From Nostoc sp. CMAA1605 (lineage in GTDB: Bacteria > Cyanobacteriota > Cyanobacteriia > Cyanobacteriales > Nostocaceae), in contig NZ_PJIZ01000002.1 in assembly GCF_021596505.1 (NCBI RefSeq), forward strand, positions 62,001 to 126,000: a DNA stretch of 64,000 bases, in the 5' to 3' direction. The translations under genes were made by a program, and so were the position numbers. The notes under the pieces were generated by a model, which did no database searches, had not been told where the DNA came from, and worked only from the letters and a program-made list of their open reading frames with translations. This document shows positions 19,080 to 28,522 of this stretch, piece by piece. Position 1 is the stretch's first letter; every line of letters begins with the position of its first letter.

Positions 19080-20651
19080 ATGAGCTACTGTATTAACCCC
19101 AATTGCCTCAAACCAGAAAACAAGCACGATGCCCTATTTTGCCAGAGTTGTGGTTCAGAACTACTCTTGGAAGGGTGTTATCGTGCAGTTCGTCTACTCA
19201 GTGACCCCAATAAACCCAGTGGCTTCGGTACTATCTACGAAGTAGAAGATCATGGCCAGCAAAAAATTTTGAAGGTGCTACATAACAACCATCCAAAAGC
19301 GGTGGAGCTATTTCAGCAGGAAGCCAACGTTTTAAAACAGTTACAGCATCCAGGTATTCCCCAAGTTGAATCAGACGGCTACTTCATTTATTTTCCCAGA
19401 AATAGTCAACACCCCCTCCATTGCTTGGTGATGGAAAAAATTGAGGGGATGAATTTAGAAGAATATCTCACACGGAGGAACTTTCAACCCATTGGCGAAC
19501 GGGCGGCTATTCGTTGGTTGAAACAACTAGCAGAAATTCTCCATCAAGTTCATCAACAACAATATTTTCATCGTGATATTAAACCAGCTAATATCATGCT
19601 AAGACCCGATGGTCAGTTAGTATTAATTGACTTCGGGACAGCAAGAGAGGTAACACAAACCTTCATTCACAAAGTATCAGGACAGCAAGTTACAGGAATT
19701 ATTTCTACAGGATATACACCACAAGAACAAATGAACGGGAAAGCCGTTCCCCAGTCAGATTTTTTTGCTTTGGGACGGACTTTTGTTTATTTATTAACAG
19801 GTAAAAGTCCTGATTGTTTCCATGAAGATTCTCGCACCGGGCAGTTACTTTGGCGAGATGTTACCACAGAAATCTCCCCAAGTTTAGCAGATTTAATTGA
19901 TTATTTGGTATCCCCATTTCCTGGGAATCGACCAAAAGACACAGCAGAACTTTTAAACATTGTTACGCAATTAGAAAATACCTATCGTACTTCTAACCCT
20001 AAATTTTCCCAGAAACCAGCTCAAGTTCCTGTTAACTCTCAGAATAATTATCAACAAACACCAGTTTATCAAACACCGATTTCTCAAACACCAGTTTCTC
20101 TAAACTATGTCGGATTTTGGCGGCGTTTTGTCGCTTATTGCATTGATTTATTAATACTGTCTATTTTAGGAGCTTCCATAGGCTACATTTTTGGATTTAC
20201 ATTTCCCAATTTCTCACATTCAGCCTATACCTACAGCACCAATGCTGCTGCTACCAACGCTGGTATTAGTGGTCTTTTTACCAGTATTGGTGGCACATTT
20301 GGTGGGTTAGGAGTTTTATTTTTATTAACAGCAATTTTAACTACTTATTCACCTGAAGGTGGGCCAGATATCATTCCTACATTGTTAGCAGTGATCCTCT
20401 GCTGGCTTTACTTCACAGTTCTAGAAACATTTTCTAAACAACAAGCAACTATAGGCAAAATGCTGTTAGGTATTACTGTTACTGACCTCAATGGTAATGA
20501 TATTTCGTTTTTTAAGGCCAACCTCCGTTATTGGTTGAAAACTATCTCCACCATAGGGTTATTTATCGGGTTTATTATTATCGGTCTACATCAGAAAAAG
20601 CAAGCCTTACATGATTTAATAGCCGGTACTGTAGTGATCAAAAAGCGTTAA
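19080..20651 (+). CDS. Ser/Thr protein kinase with zinc ribbon and RDD membrane domain
   Basis: A protein of 523 residues. Residues 3-27 form a zinc ribbon (CINPNC and CQSCG). A eukaryote-like protein kinase domain covers about 35-300: glycine loop region SGFGTIYEV, Lys in QKILKVL, catalytic loop YFHRDIKPANIML (about 161-173), DFG in LIDFGTAREV, and GYTPQEQMNGKAVPQSDFFALG. A Gln/Pro/Thr-rich linker (about 310-345) leads to a C-terminal RDD domain with three or four membrane helices (VGFWRRFVAYCIDLLIL onwards). The kinase is thus tethered to the membrane. Zinc-ribbon kinases of this type are numerous in Nostoc; targets are unknown. A small membrane gene follows after 70 bp. Confidence 0.9.
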   Translation: MSYCINPNCLKPENKHDALFCQSCGSELLLEGCYRAVRLLSDPNKPSGFGTIYEVEDHGQQKILKVLHNNHPKAVELFQQEANVLKQLQHPGIPQVESDGYFIYFPRNSQHPLHCLVMEKIEGMNLEEYLTRRNFQPIGERAAIRWLKQLAEILHQVHQQQYFHRDIKPANIMLRPDGQLVLIDFGTAREVTQTFIHKVSGQQVTGIISTGYTPQEQMNGKAVPQSDFFALGRTFVYLLTGKSPDCFHEDSRTGQLLWRDVTTEISPSLADLIDYLVSPFPGNRPKDTAELLNIVTQLENTYRTSNPKFSQKPAQVPVNSQNNYQQTPVYQTPISQTPVSLNYVGFWRRFVAYCIDLLILSILGASIGYIFGFTFPNFSHSAYTYSTNAAATNAGISGLFTSIGGTFGGLGVLFLLTAILTTYSPEGGPDIIPTLLAVILCWLYFTVLETFSKQQATIGKMLLGITVTDLNGNDISFFKANLRYWLKTISTIGLFIGFIIIGLHQKKQALHDLIAGTVVIKKR

Positions 20652-20721
20652 TTAAATAAGTGAATTTAATTAATTCCTATCTAGCCGCCAGTCCCCAGAT
20701 TTTAAATGTCTCTTAAAATAT

Positions 20722-21093
20722 ATGAATCAGCCATCGGAGTTAGAGGTCAAATATAAGAAAATATATCCTATTTTTATAGGAGTTTGTAGTATTTTGATGC
20801 TGTATACATCATTATTAGTGGGATTTTCGCTAAATACAATTACAGGTTTAATACTTTTACTGGTCAGTTTATTAATGTTAACTCGCACTGTAGCTGTGAT
20901 TACTCAAAATGAGATTCAGATGCGGAATCTATTGGGAATGACAGTAAAAGTATATTCTTACACTCCCGACCAAATTGTTGTTGCCAATAATAGCATCTAT
21001 GTGAATGACAAAAAAGTGATTTCAGGTTTGTGGGCGGATATCAATATCCAAGAAGTAAAAGCATTTTTCTTACAAATACAAGAAGAAAATTGA
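20722..21093 (+). CDS. Small membrane protein of unknown function
   Basis: A 123-residue protein with two membrane helices near the N-terminus (IFIGVCSILMLYTSLLVGFSL and ITGLILLLVSLLMLTRTVAVI) and a C-terminal soluble part of beta character resembling a PH-like fold (RTVAVITQNEIQMRNLLGM). I do not recognise a named family. It lies 70 bp after the kinase gene in the same direction and may be co-transcribed with it. Transcription from this side and from ftsH meets at the strong hairpin 21402-21442. Confidence 0.6.
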   Translation: MNQPSELEVKYKKIYPIFIGVCSILMLYTSLLVGFSLNTITGLILLLVSLLMLTRTVAVITQNEIQMRNLLGMTVKVYSYTPDQIVVANNSIYVNDKKVISGLWADINIQEVKAFFLQIQEEN

Positions 21094-21121
21094 TCAGGAT
21101 GACACGTTAGGGACTTCTAAC

Positions 21122-21251
21122 TCAATACAGTTCAGTTAAGAAAATAGTTTGTAGTGAGGACTTTAGTCCTCATCTAAGGACTGAAGTCCTTACTACAAAC
21201 TTTTCCTTACTTCACAAACCCCAGATTTTAGCCTTAACTGAACCGTATTGA
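21122..21251 (+). mobile_element. MITE-like hairpin element, copy A (130 bp)
   Basis: The element has 19-bp terminal inverted repeats with one mismatch: TCAATACAGTTCAGTTAAG on the left and CTTAACTGAACCGTATTGA on the right. Inside are two short palindromes (AGGACTTTAGTCCT and AAGGACTGAAGTCCTT) within a longer inverted repeat GTTTGTAGT...ACTACAAAC. It has no coding capacity. An inverted copy is at about 32588-32754 and a fragment at 40518-40587. The structure fits a non-autonomous miniature element, although no clear target duplication flanks this copy. Confidence 0.65.
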
Positions 21252-21401
21252 CTTATAACTCAAAAAATATTCCATTTGTAGGGTGCGTCAGTACAAAGAA
21301 TATCTAGGTATAGCGAAGGTTTCTCACACTGACGCACCCTACTAACAGTCAATTCGGGATAATTTAATTTTTGTAAGTCCCTTAACACCGAAATCATCAT
21401 A

Positions 21402-21442
21402 AAAATAGGGTAACTCTGAAAAATTTAGAGTTACCCTATTTT
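21402..21442. terminator. Bidirectional terminator hairpin
   Basis: A perfect 16-bp inverted repeat, AAAATAGGGTAACTCT (21402-21417) and AGAGTTACCCTATTTT (21427-21442), surrounds a 9-base loop. The stem begins with A's and ends with T's, so it can terminate transcription on both strands. It lies between the convergent small membrane gene (plus) and ftsH (minus), 21 bp from the ftsH stop. Confidence 0.85.
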
Positions 21443-21463
21443 AATATTTACAAGTAAGAGAAA

Positions 21464-23305
21464 TTAAGCGAATGCAGCAGTTCTCACATCATTATTCGCC
21501 AAAATTTCTTGCAGTTCATCCGCATCTACTGTTTCTTTATCAATCAGCATTTGCGCGATTTGGTCTAAGATGTGGCGGTTACTTACCAACACCTCTTTAG
21601 CGCGGCTGTAGGCTGTATCTACTAATTTCCGCACTTCTTCGTCAATAGCAGCCGCAGTTTCTTCGGAGAAATCACGCTCAGACATGATATCGCGACCGAG
21701 GAACATATTACCTTGCTGACGACCAAGAGCGACGGGGCCGAGTTTATCACTCATCCCGAAGCGGGTAATCATTTGGCGTGCTACACGCGCTACTTGTTGT
21801 AAGTCGTTGGAAGCACCTGTGGTGACTTCTTCTTCACCGAAGATAATTTCTTCTGCTAACCGACCACCTAAAGCCACAGCCATCTGATTTTCCAGATAAG
21901 CACGGCTGTATAAGCCAGTTTCCATACGGTCTTCGCTGGGGGTGAACCAAGTTAAACCACCGGCGCGACCACGGGGAATGATGCTGATTTTTTGTACTGG
22001 GTCATAGTCGGGCATTAAAGCACCAACTAAGGCGTGACCAGCTTCGTGATAAGCTACTAAGGTTTTGCGCTTTTCGCTCATAACGCGGTCTTTCTTCTCT
22101 GGCCCTGCGAGGACGCGATCGATGGCATCATTGATTTCATCCATCGAAATTTCGGTTAAGTTGCGTCTTGCTGCTAGAATGGCGGCTTCGTTGAGCAGGT
22201 TGGATAAATCTGCACCGGTAAAGCCAGGGGTACGACGGGCGATTTTATCTAAGTCTACGTCTTTGGCTAAGGTCTTGCCACGGGCATGGACTTTGAGGAT
22301 TTCGCTACGTCCAGAGTAGTCGGGACGGTCTACGACAACTTGACGGTCAAAACGACCAGGACGTAATAAAGCTGCGTCTAATACGTCGGGACGGTTGGTA
22401 GCAGCGATAATGATGATACCGGTGTTACCTTCAAAACCATCCATTTCGGTGAGTAACTGGTTGAGGGTTTGTTCCCGTTCATCGTTACCACCACCTAAAC
22501 CTGCACCCCGTTGACGACCTACCGCGTCAATTTCATCGATGAAGACGATACAGGGAGCATTGGTTTTAGCTTGTTCAAATAAGTCGCGGACACGGGAAGC
22601 ACCCACACCCACAAACATTTCTACAAACTCAGAACCGGAGATGGAGAAGAAAGGTACACCAGCTTCCCCAGCGACGGCGCGCGCGAGGAGGGTTTTACCT
22701 GTACCTGGAGGCCCAACTAATAGTACACCTTTAGGAATTTTGGCACCGACGGCGGTAAAGCGATCGGCATTTTTCAAAAAGTCTACAACTTCGTTTAGTT
22801 CTAATTTGGCTTGGTCAATACCAGCAACATCACCAAAGGTGACTTGCGTTTGTGGCTCCATTTGTACCCGCGCTTTGGACTTACCAAAGTTCATGGCTTG
22901 GCTACCGGGGCCATTTTGGGCGCGACGCAGTAAGAAGAATAAGCCAACCAGCAGTAATACTGGAAGGAATAAGCTACTTAAAGCCTTGAGCCAAAAACCT
23001 TCGTCGGTGGGAGGTAAAACGGATATATCAACGCCTTTGGAACTGAGGGTATTGATTAACTCTGGGTCGTTGACTAAAGTAACAAGTTTTTTATTAGGGT
23101 CGTATTTGGGTGTAACTAAGGCTGTGGAACGGTCTGCACTGAGGCTAACTCTTTCTACTCTGCCTTTTTCTACTTCTTGAATAAACTGGCTATATCGCCA
23201 TGTTTCCCGACTTTCGGGTCTTTTATCAAAGAAAGCTGTGCCAAGTGCAATTACAACAATAAATAGCAGCGCGTACAGCCCCGCATTTCTCCATCTTTTA
23301 TTCAC
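21464..23305 (-). CDS. ftsH: ATP-dependent zinc metalloprotease FtsH
   Basis: A thylakoid or plasma membrane protease of 613 residues. An N-terminal TM helix (about 8-25) and a second (about 110-130) bracket a lumenal/periplasmic region. The AAA+ domain has Walker A GPPGTGKT (about 198), Walker [13 protein letters not shown] and the arginine-finger region RPGRFDRQV; the peptidase domain has the zinc motif HEAGH. FtsH hexamers degrade membrane proteins such as damaged photosystem II D1; cyanobacteria have several paralogues and I cannot say which this is. The GTG start follows GGGAGG by nine bases. Transcription probably ends at the hairpin 21402-21442. Confidence 0.95.
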   Translation of the reverse strand: MNKRWRNAGLYALLFIVVIALGTAFFDKRPESRETWRYSQFIQEVEKGRVERVSLSADRSTALVTPKYDPNKKLVTLVNDPELINTLSSKGVDISVLPPTDEGFWLKALSSLFLPVLLLVGLFFLLRRAQNGPGSQAMNFGKSKARVQMEPQTQVTFGDVAGIDQAKLELNEVVDFLKNADRFTAVGAKIPKGVLLVGPPGTGKTLLARAVAGEAGVPFFSISGSEFVEMFVGVGASRVRDLFEQAKTNAPCIVFIDEIDAVGRQRGAGLGGGNDEREQTLNQLLTEMDGFEGNTGIIIIAATNRPDVLDAALLRPGRFDRQVVVDRPDYSGRSEILKVHARGKTLAKDVDLDKIARRTPGFTGADLSNLLNEAAILAARRNLTEISMDEINDAIDRVLAGPEKKDRVMSEKRKTLVAYHEAGHALVGALMPDYDPVQKISIIPRGRAGGLTWFTPSEDRMETGLYSRAYLENQMAVALGGRLAEEIIFGEEEVTTGASNDLQQVARVARQMITRFGMSDKLGPVALGRQQGNMFLGRDIMSERDFSEETAAAIDEEVRKLVDTAYSRAKEVLVSNRHILDQIAQMLIDKETVDADELQEILANNDVRTAAFA

Positions 23306-23392
23306 TGAGGTTGATCCTCCCGTATTTTTGGGCGTAGGGCATTATTAGAATTATGTTAACTTATCTTAAGGTATAACAAAATCATAGTTCTG

Positions 23393-24181
23393 TCATGCTA
23401 AGAATAGCCTCCTGAGTTGCTGAAAGCATAGATGGTAGGGATCATATTGTAGCGACCCCGTGGGCTGATGAACGGTATGAATGGGGAGAATTTCCACCAC
23501 ACTATTAGTGTAGGCGATCGCTTCTAAGCTTTGAACGAATTCTGGTGTCCAGGTTACTTCTCTCACTACCTGTTGCTGCTGGGTTAACCATTTCATCAAT
23601 TGCTGGCGACTAATTCCTGGTAATATACCCACTTCTAAGGGCGGTGTCCACCAATTCCCGTTACCCCATCCCCAAAGATTCCCTGTGCTGGTTTCTAGCC
23701 AATTGCCAGTATTATCTACCAGAATAGCTTCTTGGGCATGGGTTGAGACAGTAGTTTTAGCTAACCACGCACCCAAGTAATTACCTGTTTTATGGGTAGG
23801 AAGACTGCGAGACCACTGGGAAGTAGCCACAGCACAAGTTACCCCATGCTGTTGTTTTGCTGAAAGATTTTCCGGTAAATATCTCCCAATTATCCATTCT
23901 CGACCATCAGGGAAAATAGTCATTCGGAGAACAGGAAAATGAGTTAACATCGCCTCTGCACCTTGGCGCAGGCGTTTCCAGTCTGGTTGTTCCCAATTGA
24001 AAGCTTGCAGGGAGAAAAGTAGGCGATCGCAATGTGCTTGCCAGTTCGTTAAACTACTAGCGAGTGAATTCTCGTACACCCGTAAAGTTGTAAAAACCGT
24101 TGCCCCATATAATAACCCTGGATCATTAATATCTAATTGCAGAGTGGGAGAGTCAATTAAACTACCGTTGTACCAAAACAT
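23393..24181 (-). CDS. Class IV aminotransferase (aminodeoxychorismate lyase-like)
   Basis: A PLP-dependent fold-type IV protein of 262 residues. It begins MFWYNGSLIDSPTLQLDINDPGLLYGATVFTTLRVYE, the usual start of PabC/BCAT-like proteins (substrate Gly-Ala-x-Phe-T-T). The lysine-bearing region THKTGNYLGAWLA and the cofactor-binding ETSTGNLWGW are present. Length and the FTTLRVYE motif favour 4-amino-4-deoxychorismate lyase, which makes p-aminobenzoate for folate; a D-amino acid or branched-chain aminotransferase is the alternative. It lies 87 bp upstream of ftsH on the same strand, but ftsH has its own good translation signal. Confidence 0.78.
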   Translation of the reverse strand: MFWYNGSLIDSPTLQLDINDPGLLYGATVFTTLRVYENSLASSLTNWQAHCDRLLFSLQAFNWEQPDWKRLRQGAEAMLTHFPVLRMTIFPDGREWIIGRYLPENLSAKQQHGVTCAVATSQWSRSLPTHKTGNYLGAWLAKTTVSTHAQEAILVDNTGNWLETSTGNLWGWGNGNWWTPPLEVGILPGISRQQLMKWLTQQQQVVREVTWTPEFVQSLEAIAYTNSVVEILPIHTVHQPTGSLQYDPYHLCFQQLRRLFLA

Positions 24182-24366
24182 TCTGGAGGCAAGCAGTTAG
24201 AAGAATTTTAAATATTTTAATTTTAAATTTTGATTTTGTGAGTACCAATACAAAGAGGTAGCAGCCACAAACTACTACCCCTACAGGCAAACTTGTGTGA
24301 ACTTCTACGAAAAATCATCAAACACTAACTGCTTAATGATCAATTTTGCCTGATTTTTCGTATTTT

Positions 24367-24735
24367 CTAATACCTTGACCAGTCATACAGGTATCTACCA
24401 TGATGATCGCGGACACGATGCCATTGTCCATGTCGATAGTAGCCGTAATAGTGTCCGTGACGGTAGCGACGGCGATAGTAATGTCTTCTATGACGGGATC
24501 TTCGATAATAATGGTGATGTCTGTAGCGACGGCGATAATAATGTCTTCTATATCTTGGTCGGTGAGCTAGCAAAAGTTCTTCGCTTTTACCTTCAACTAA
24601 ATTTGGTTCTGCATCAACACTCTGTTCTGTGAAAACATGATTTTGAGTATTTTCTTTGGCTTCAACTATTGCAGGTGGATAGATAAAAGCTAATACTAGT
24701 AACGCAATTGAAGATAGCTTCTGGAAACGGTTCAC
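24367..24735 (-). CDS. Secreted His/Tyr/Arg-rich protein
   Basis: A 122-residue protein with an N-terminal signal peptide (KLSSIALLVLAFIYPPAIVEA, cleavage probably after VEA at about 26). Residues from about 57 to the end are extremely rich in Tyr, Arg and His in repeated RRHYYRRRYR-like blocks, ending GRYLYDWSRY. Such low-complexity, basic, aromatic tails occur in secreted cyanobacterial proteins of unknown role; metal or polyanion binding would be a guess. The repeats are visible in the DNA as runs of GATAGTAATG-like units. No operon partner. Confidence 0.65.
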   Translation of the reverse strand: MNRFQKLSSIALLVLAFIYPPAIVEAKENTQNHVFTEQSVDAEPNLVEGKSEELLLAHRPRYRRHYYRRRYRHHHYYRRSRHRRHYYRRRYRHGHYYGYYRHGQWHRVRDHHGRYLYDWSRY

Positions 24736-24835
24736 GTCTTTGCTTCTCCCTGACTGTCGGTAATAAGTTTAATAAATACTTGAAATTGGGAAAGCATATA
24801 GTTCGTACTTCACAAACCTCAAATCTGAAAAAGTA

Positions 24836-26053
24836 ATGAAAGTTCTAGTTTTGAATGCTGGTTCTAGTAGCCAAAAAAGTTGTTTGTATAAAATTCCTGA
24901 TGATGCGTCTCTCCAGGAAGCACCCCAACCACTTTGGGAGGGGAAAATTAACTGGACTCAAGACCAAGGTGGAGCAGAAATTGTTGTGGAGAAGTCCACG
25001 GGTGAAAAACTGCGTGAAACTATTGCTGGAGATTCTCGACAGACACAATTTGCTTATCTACTCCAGACTCTCACTAGTGGTAAAACTCAAGTCATTGGTG
25101 ATTTATCAGAAATTGATGTGGTGGGACATCGAGTAGTACATGGCGGTCAAAGTTACCGCCATAGTGTGATTATTACGGAGGAAGTAAAAAAGGCGATCGC
25201 TGACCTCTGCAATCTAGCTCCAGCACACAACCCAGCAGCTTTAGCAGGGATTGATGCCATCGAGAAAAACTTAGGAAATGTTACCCAGGTGGCAGTATTT
25301 GATACTAGTTTCCACGCCACCCTACCAGATGCAGCCGCTATTTATCCCGGCCCCTATGAATGGGTAGAGCAAGGTATCCGCCGCTACGGTTTCCACGGAA
25401 TCAGTCATCAATACTGTTCTCACCGTGCAGCACAAATCCTTGGTCAAGATTTAGCCTCTTTACGAATGATTAGTTGTCATCTCGGTAATGGTGCTTCTTT
25501 AGCGGCTGTAGCTAATGGACATAGTATCGACACCACTATGGGATTCACGCCTCTAGATGGTTTAATGATGGGTAGCCGTTGCGGTTCTATAGACCCAGGT
25601 ATTTTAATTTACTTACTACGACATGATAATTCTGCTGAAAGCCTAGATTATGTTTTAAACAAAGCTTCAGGATTAAGGGGAATATCCGGTGTTTCCAGCG
25701 ATTTACCCGCAGTCATAGCAGCGATAAATCAAGGTAATAAACGCGCTCAACTAGCATGGGATATTTACGTACATCGCCTCAAGGCGGAAATAGGTGCTAT
25801 GTTAGCGAGTTTGGCGGGTTTAGATGTTTTAATTTTTACTGCTGGCATCGGGGAAAACTCTGCTGCAATTCGTCAAGCGGTTTGTGAAGGTTTTGGGTTT
25901 TTGGGTTTAAAAATCGACTCTGAGAAAAACCAAAATCAACCTGTAGATGCAGATATCGCCACTCCTGATTCTACCGTGCGGGTGTTAGTGATTCATACTC
26001 AAGAAGATTGGGCGATCGCTCAACAATGTTGGGAGTTAGTCAAGAGTCGCTGA
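24836..26053 (+). CDS. ackA: Acetate kinase
   Basis: A cytosolic enzyme of 405 residues that interconverts acetate plus ATP and acetyl phosphate plus ADP, of the ASKHA superfamily. Seen are the N-terminal signature VLNAGSSSQKSCLYKI, VVHGGQSYRHS (with the catalytic-site Arg preceding at VGHRVVHGG), AVFDTSFHATLP (catalytic Asp), YGFHGISHQYCSHRA, CHLGNGASLAAVANGHSIDTTMGF in parts, and FTAGIGENS near the C-terminus. Length agrees with the family. No pta gene is adjacent. Its stop lies one base before the end of the convergent gene at 26055, so transcripts overlap. Confidence 0.95.
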   Translation: MKVLVLNAGSSSQKSCLYKIPDDASLQEAPQPLWEGKINWTQDQGGAEIVVEKSTGEKLRETIAGDSRQTQFAYLLQTLTSGKTQVIGDLSEIDVVGHRVVHGGQSYRHSVIITEEVKKAIADLCNLAPAHNPAALAGIDAIEKNLGNVTQVAVFDTSFHATLPDAAAIYPGPYEWVEQGIRRYGFHGISHQYCSHRAAQILGQDLASLRMISCHLGNGASLAAVANGHSIDTTMGFTPLDGLMMGSRCGSIDPGILIYLLRHDNSAESLDYVLNKASGLRGISGVSSDLPAVIAAINQGNKRAQLAWDIYVHRLKAEIGAMLASLAGLDVLIFTAGIGENSAAIRQAVCEGFGFLGLKIDSEKNQNQPVDADIATPDSTVRVLVIHTQEDWAIAQQCWELVKSR

Positions 26054-26054
26054 T

Positions 26055-27020
26055 TCACAAAAAACGACGTACAATTATTTTGCCTAGTCTCGGCCAAATA
26101 AAACTTAAAATCGGCTGGAGGAATAGAGGTATACAGACTGAAATCACTAAGAAGATTGTATCAATAATTGCCTGAAAATTTTTAGTGTAAATTATGGCGA
26201 TCGCTGGAATTAAACAACTCATAACCCATGCTATCCAGTTCAGATATTGATATTTGATGGCAATATTTCTTTTTAGTATCCGAAATAGAAAATAGCGACA
26301 AGCAAAAATTAATACAGCTACAGCTAACCAAATAATAATAAATAACACCGTTCTCTGTACTAAATTCATGCCATAAATCAAAGATATTTTACTTACTACT
26401 AAACCAGCAGGAAATAGTGAAGATAACTCCCATAGTAGTAATTTAACCTGATTTCTTAAAGAATTGAGTAATTGTCCTACTAACCAATAATGGGCAGAAA
26501 TCACCATTGAACATTGAGGATTATATAGAAGAAAATCCTCTTTAACTTTCTGTACTACATCCCCATTAAACAGAACAATACTCTGTAAAATACAGTCATT
26601 TTCATGAGCATCATCAACAGTTAATTTATCTTCTTTATAATAAGAATTAAATGTAGAGCTAATCTGTAAATTTAGCTTTTTTTGTAAATATTTACTCCGC
26701 AATATTTTGAGAATATTGAGTAAAAAACCAAAGTAAGTCTTAGTAATTTTCCTACTATTGTTTTTCAGTCTTATATCTGGAACATAATTACTGCGTAAAC
26801 AAATACAGTACCAAAGATACATAATTAATGTAGGAGGTACTTCTAAAGATATGCCTTGTTTTTTAGCTGCTTGAATTTCCTCTACAACTTTCTGGTTCAG
26901 ATAGAAATTACATTGAGACTGATTGAATTTAATTTCTACATCATGTCCTTGAGGTATTTGCAAGGAGAAATTCAGGTTAACATCAGTAAGCACTTTGTTT
27001 TGTGTCTTATCGTTGACCAT
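26055..27020 (-). CDS. Uncharacterised membrane protein (cluster gene 3)
   Basis: A protein of 321 residues of no family known to me. The N-terminal 200 residues are soluble. Residues about 200-310 contain three or four hydrophobic helices (ELSSLFPAGLVVSKISLIYG, TVLFIIIWLAVAVLIFACRYFLF, LNWIAWVMSCLIPAIAIIYT and TIFLVISVCIPLFLQPILSFIW). It overlaps the upstream gene by 14 bp in another frame, which implies translational coupling, and has no obvious ribosome binding site of its own. It is the last gene of a three-gene unknown cluster (28522 to 26055) and ends one base from ackA on the other strand. Confidence 0.65.
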   Translation of the reverse strand: MVNDKTQNKVLTDVNLNFSLQIPQGHDVEIKFNQSQCNFYLNQKVVEEIQAAKKQGISLEVPPTLIMYLWYCICLRSNYVPDIRLKNNSRKITKTYFGFLLNILKILRSKYLQKKLNLQISSTFNSYYKEDKLTVDDAHENDCILQSIVLFNGDVVQKVKEDFLLYNPQCSMVISAHYWLVGQLLNSLRNQVKLLLWELSSLFPAGLVVSKISLIYGMNLVQRTVLFIIIWLAVAVLIFACRYFLFRILKRNIAIKYQYLNWIAWVMSCLIPAIAIIYTKNFQAIIDTIFLVISVCIPLFLQPILSFIWPRLGKIIVRRFL

Positions 27021-27921
27021 TGGAAGATATGTTTGCCAAACTTTTTACCAAGTTAATCATAAAATCTAAGATTCCCCGCCACTGTTTTTCCCCAGCAACT
27101 ACTCCCTCATTATGAATTTGCAGGATGATATTTTTGGCATCTTCAGGTAAGTCGAATAAGTCTCTGTGATATCTAGTAATAATATCGCCATCTAACTGCA
27201 TGACTGTTTGAGCATAAATTGTATCAATTTTCGTGCTTGTAACATCACCACCATCTAAAGCCGCCTTCAGTTCAATCACTTTACGCAGAGTTCGCATAAA
27301 TTTATCATTCTGAAAAAGAGATTGGATTTCATCACAATTTCTTTGCCATTCTTCTTGCCAAGCTGTTTGATTTTCCTGATTAATATCTTCTATTACCGGT
27401 GCAGGCGCAGGTAATATAGGTCTAGCTAACTCCACATATCTAGGATCAGATTCAATGATATTACCTCTTCTAATTTCCTTTAATAAATTTAGTCTTTGAT
27501 GATATGTTTTGACTTTTTCATTTTGCAAATTATTGGATTTATAGTTCCCTTCTTCTACTAGAATATGAAAGTATTCTCTTTCTAATTGTGAGAATAAACT
27601 TCTATAGCGATCGCGCAATTCTGCATCCGCAGGAATTTCCATTTCTTCAAAGTAATCTTTATCACTTATAGAGTAGATACTTTGATAGGCTTCCCATGCA
27701 CTAAATTTCGTACCATTGATTCTATTCACCACCATTGTGTTGACTTCTAAAGCAGTAATATCCTCAATTAAAACCTGTACGGAAGATACGAATTTATTTA
27801 GTAGGCCTCTAGCTTGAGATTGAATACCATCGGTACTAGAAGTTTTATTTGCTGAGGTCAGATTATCTCTATTTTGATTAGTTAAACTGTCTTTAGCTTG
27901 AGTTTGAGTCCTATCAACCAC
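27007..27921 (-). CDS. Uncharacterised soluble protein (cluster gene 2)
   Basis: A 304-residue protein with a GTG start supported by AGAGGT seven bases upstream. The first 35 residues are Gln/Ser/Thr/Asn-rich and likely disordered; the rest is acidic, helical and without a recognised enzymatic motif (for example EEMEIPADAELRDRYRSLFS and DLPEDAKNIILQIHN). No signal peptide. It sits between the 151-residue gene (144-bp gap with two hairpins) and the membrane protein gene, which it overlaps by 14 bp. A complex of the three products is plausible but inferred only from linkage. Confidence 0.65.
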   Translation of the reverse strand: MVDRTQTQAKDSLTNQNRDNLTSANKTSSTDGIQSQARGLLNKFVSSVQVLIEDITALEVNTMVVNRINGTKFSAWEAYQSIYSISDKDYFEEMEIPADAELRDRYRSLFSQLEREYFHILVEEGNYKSNNLQNEKVKTYHQRLNLLKEIRRGNIIESDPRYVELARPILPAPAPVIEDINQENQTAWQEEWQRNCDEIQSLFQNDKFMRTLRKVIELKAALDGGDVTSTKIDTIYAQTVMQLDGDIITRYHRDLFDLPEDAKNIILQIHNEGVVAGEKQWRGILDFMINLVKSLANISSNGQR

Positions 27922-27955
27922 AGTGACTACCTCTTTAATCTTGGCAAAATCTTCT

Positions 27956-28014
27956 CTTGTAATTGTTTACTTTGATCATTACAAGTAAACTAACCTACAG
28001 CTAAGTTACTGTAG
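27956..28014 (-). other. Two hairpins between cluster genes 1 and 2
   Basis: CTTGTAAT/ATTACAAG (27956-27963 with 27978-27985) and CCTACAG/CTGTAGG (about 27994-28000 with 28009-28015) form two adjacent stems in the 144-bp gap between the first and second genes of the unknown cluster. Neither is followed by a T-run, so they are better seen as mRNA processing or regulatory structures than as terminators. Confidence 0.4.
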
Positions 28015-28066
28015 GTGTAAAACGAGATAATTAACTAATTAAACTACTTAATATTTTCGTAATTAC

Positions 28067-28522
28067 TTAGAAACTTGTGCGAGAACTAGCCATTTCCTTG
28101 AGGATTTTATAGACCTTATGGACACTTTCTATATTCTTTTGCATAATTTCTCGACTCTCCTTCACTTGGTCTAAATGAAAGCTGAGGAGTTCTGCATAAG
28201 GGCCACTACTGAGAAATTGACTACCAACTTCATTTTCAATGTCGCCATCAATTAAATTAATCTTGGTATAAATTCTGTTACCAGGTTTAGCGGTTGTCGG
28301 TAGAGGTTGTAATTCTCCATCCAGTTGCGTAGACGGTTCTTCAACCCAAGTAGTAATTTCTAACTGCACAACTTCTGCGATCGCTGCCTTCATGACATCG
28401 ATAATACTCTTATTATCCAGGTTATTAGCATTGATCTGCTGAATTATTGATTGAAAATTTCCGCTTTCCGCCTTGATCAGTTGACCATTTTTAATAGATT
28501 CTTCTGTGCCAGTAATTTCCAT
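28067..28522 (-). CDS. Uncharacterised protein (cluster gene 1)
   Basis: A soluble, acidic protein of 151 residues. It has a central segment with KPGNRIYTKINLIDGDIENEV and a helical, coiled-coil-prone C-terminus (SFHLDQVKESREIMQKNIES). No family recognised. The phrase INLIDGDIENEVG and the order of a small acidic protein, a mid-sized soluble protein and a membrane protein suggest a dedicated assembly, but nothing names its job. It is the first gene of the cluster; its promoter must lie in the 384-bp divergent spacer to 28907. Confidence 0.6.
   Translation of the reverse strand: MEITGTEESIKNGQLIKAESGNFQSIIQQINANNLDNKSIIDVMKAAIAEVVQLEITTWVEEPSTQLDGELQPLPTTAKPGNRIYTKINLIDGDIENEVGSQFLSSGPYAELLSFHLDQVKESREIMQKNIESVHKVYKILKEMASSRTSF

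Noticed and set aside
22539..23180. 213-codon plus-strand frame opposite ftsH
   Set aside because: Shadow of the ftsH coding frame; composition (Ser, Thr, Pro, Lys) is typical of antisense of a conserved gene.
24375..24632. Plus-strand frame rich in Asp, Gly and Asn opposite the His/Tyr/Arg-rich gene
   Set aside because: Antisense of low-complexity repeats; the minus-strand gene has a clear signal peptide and is the better candidate.
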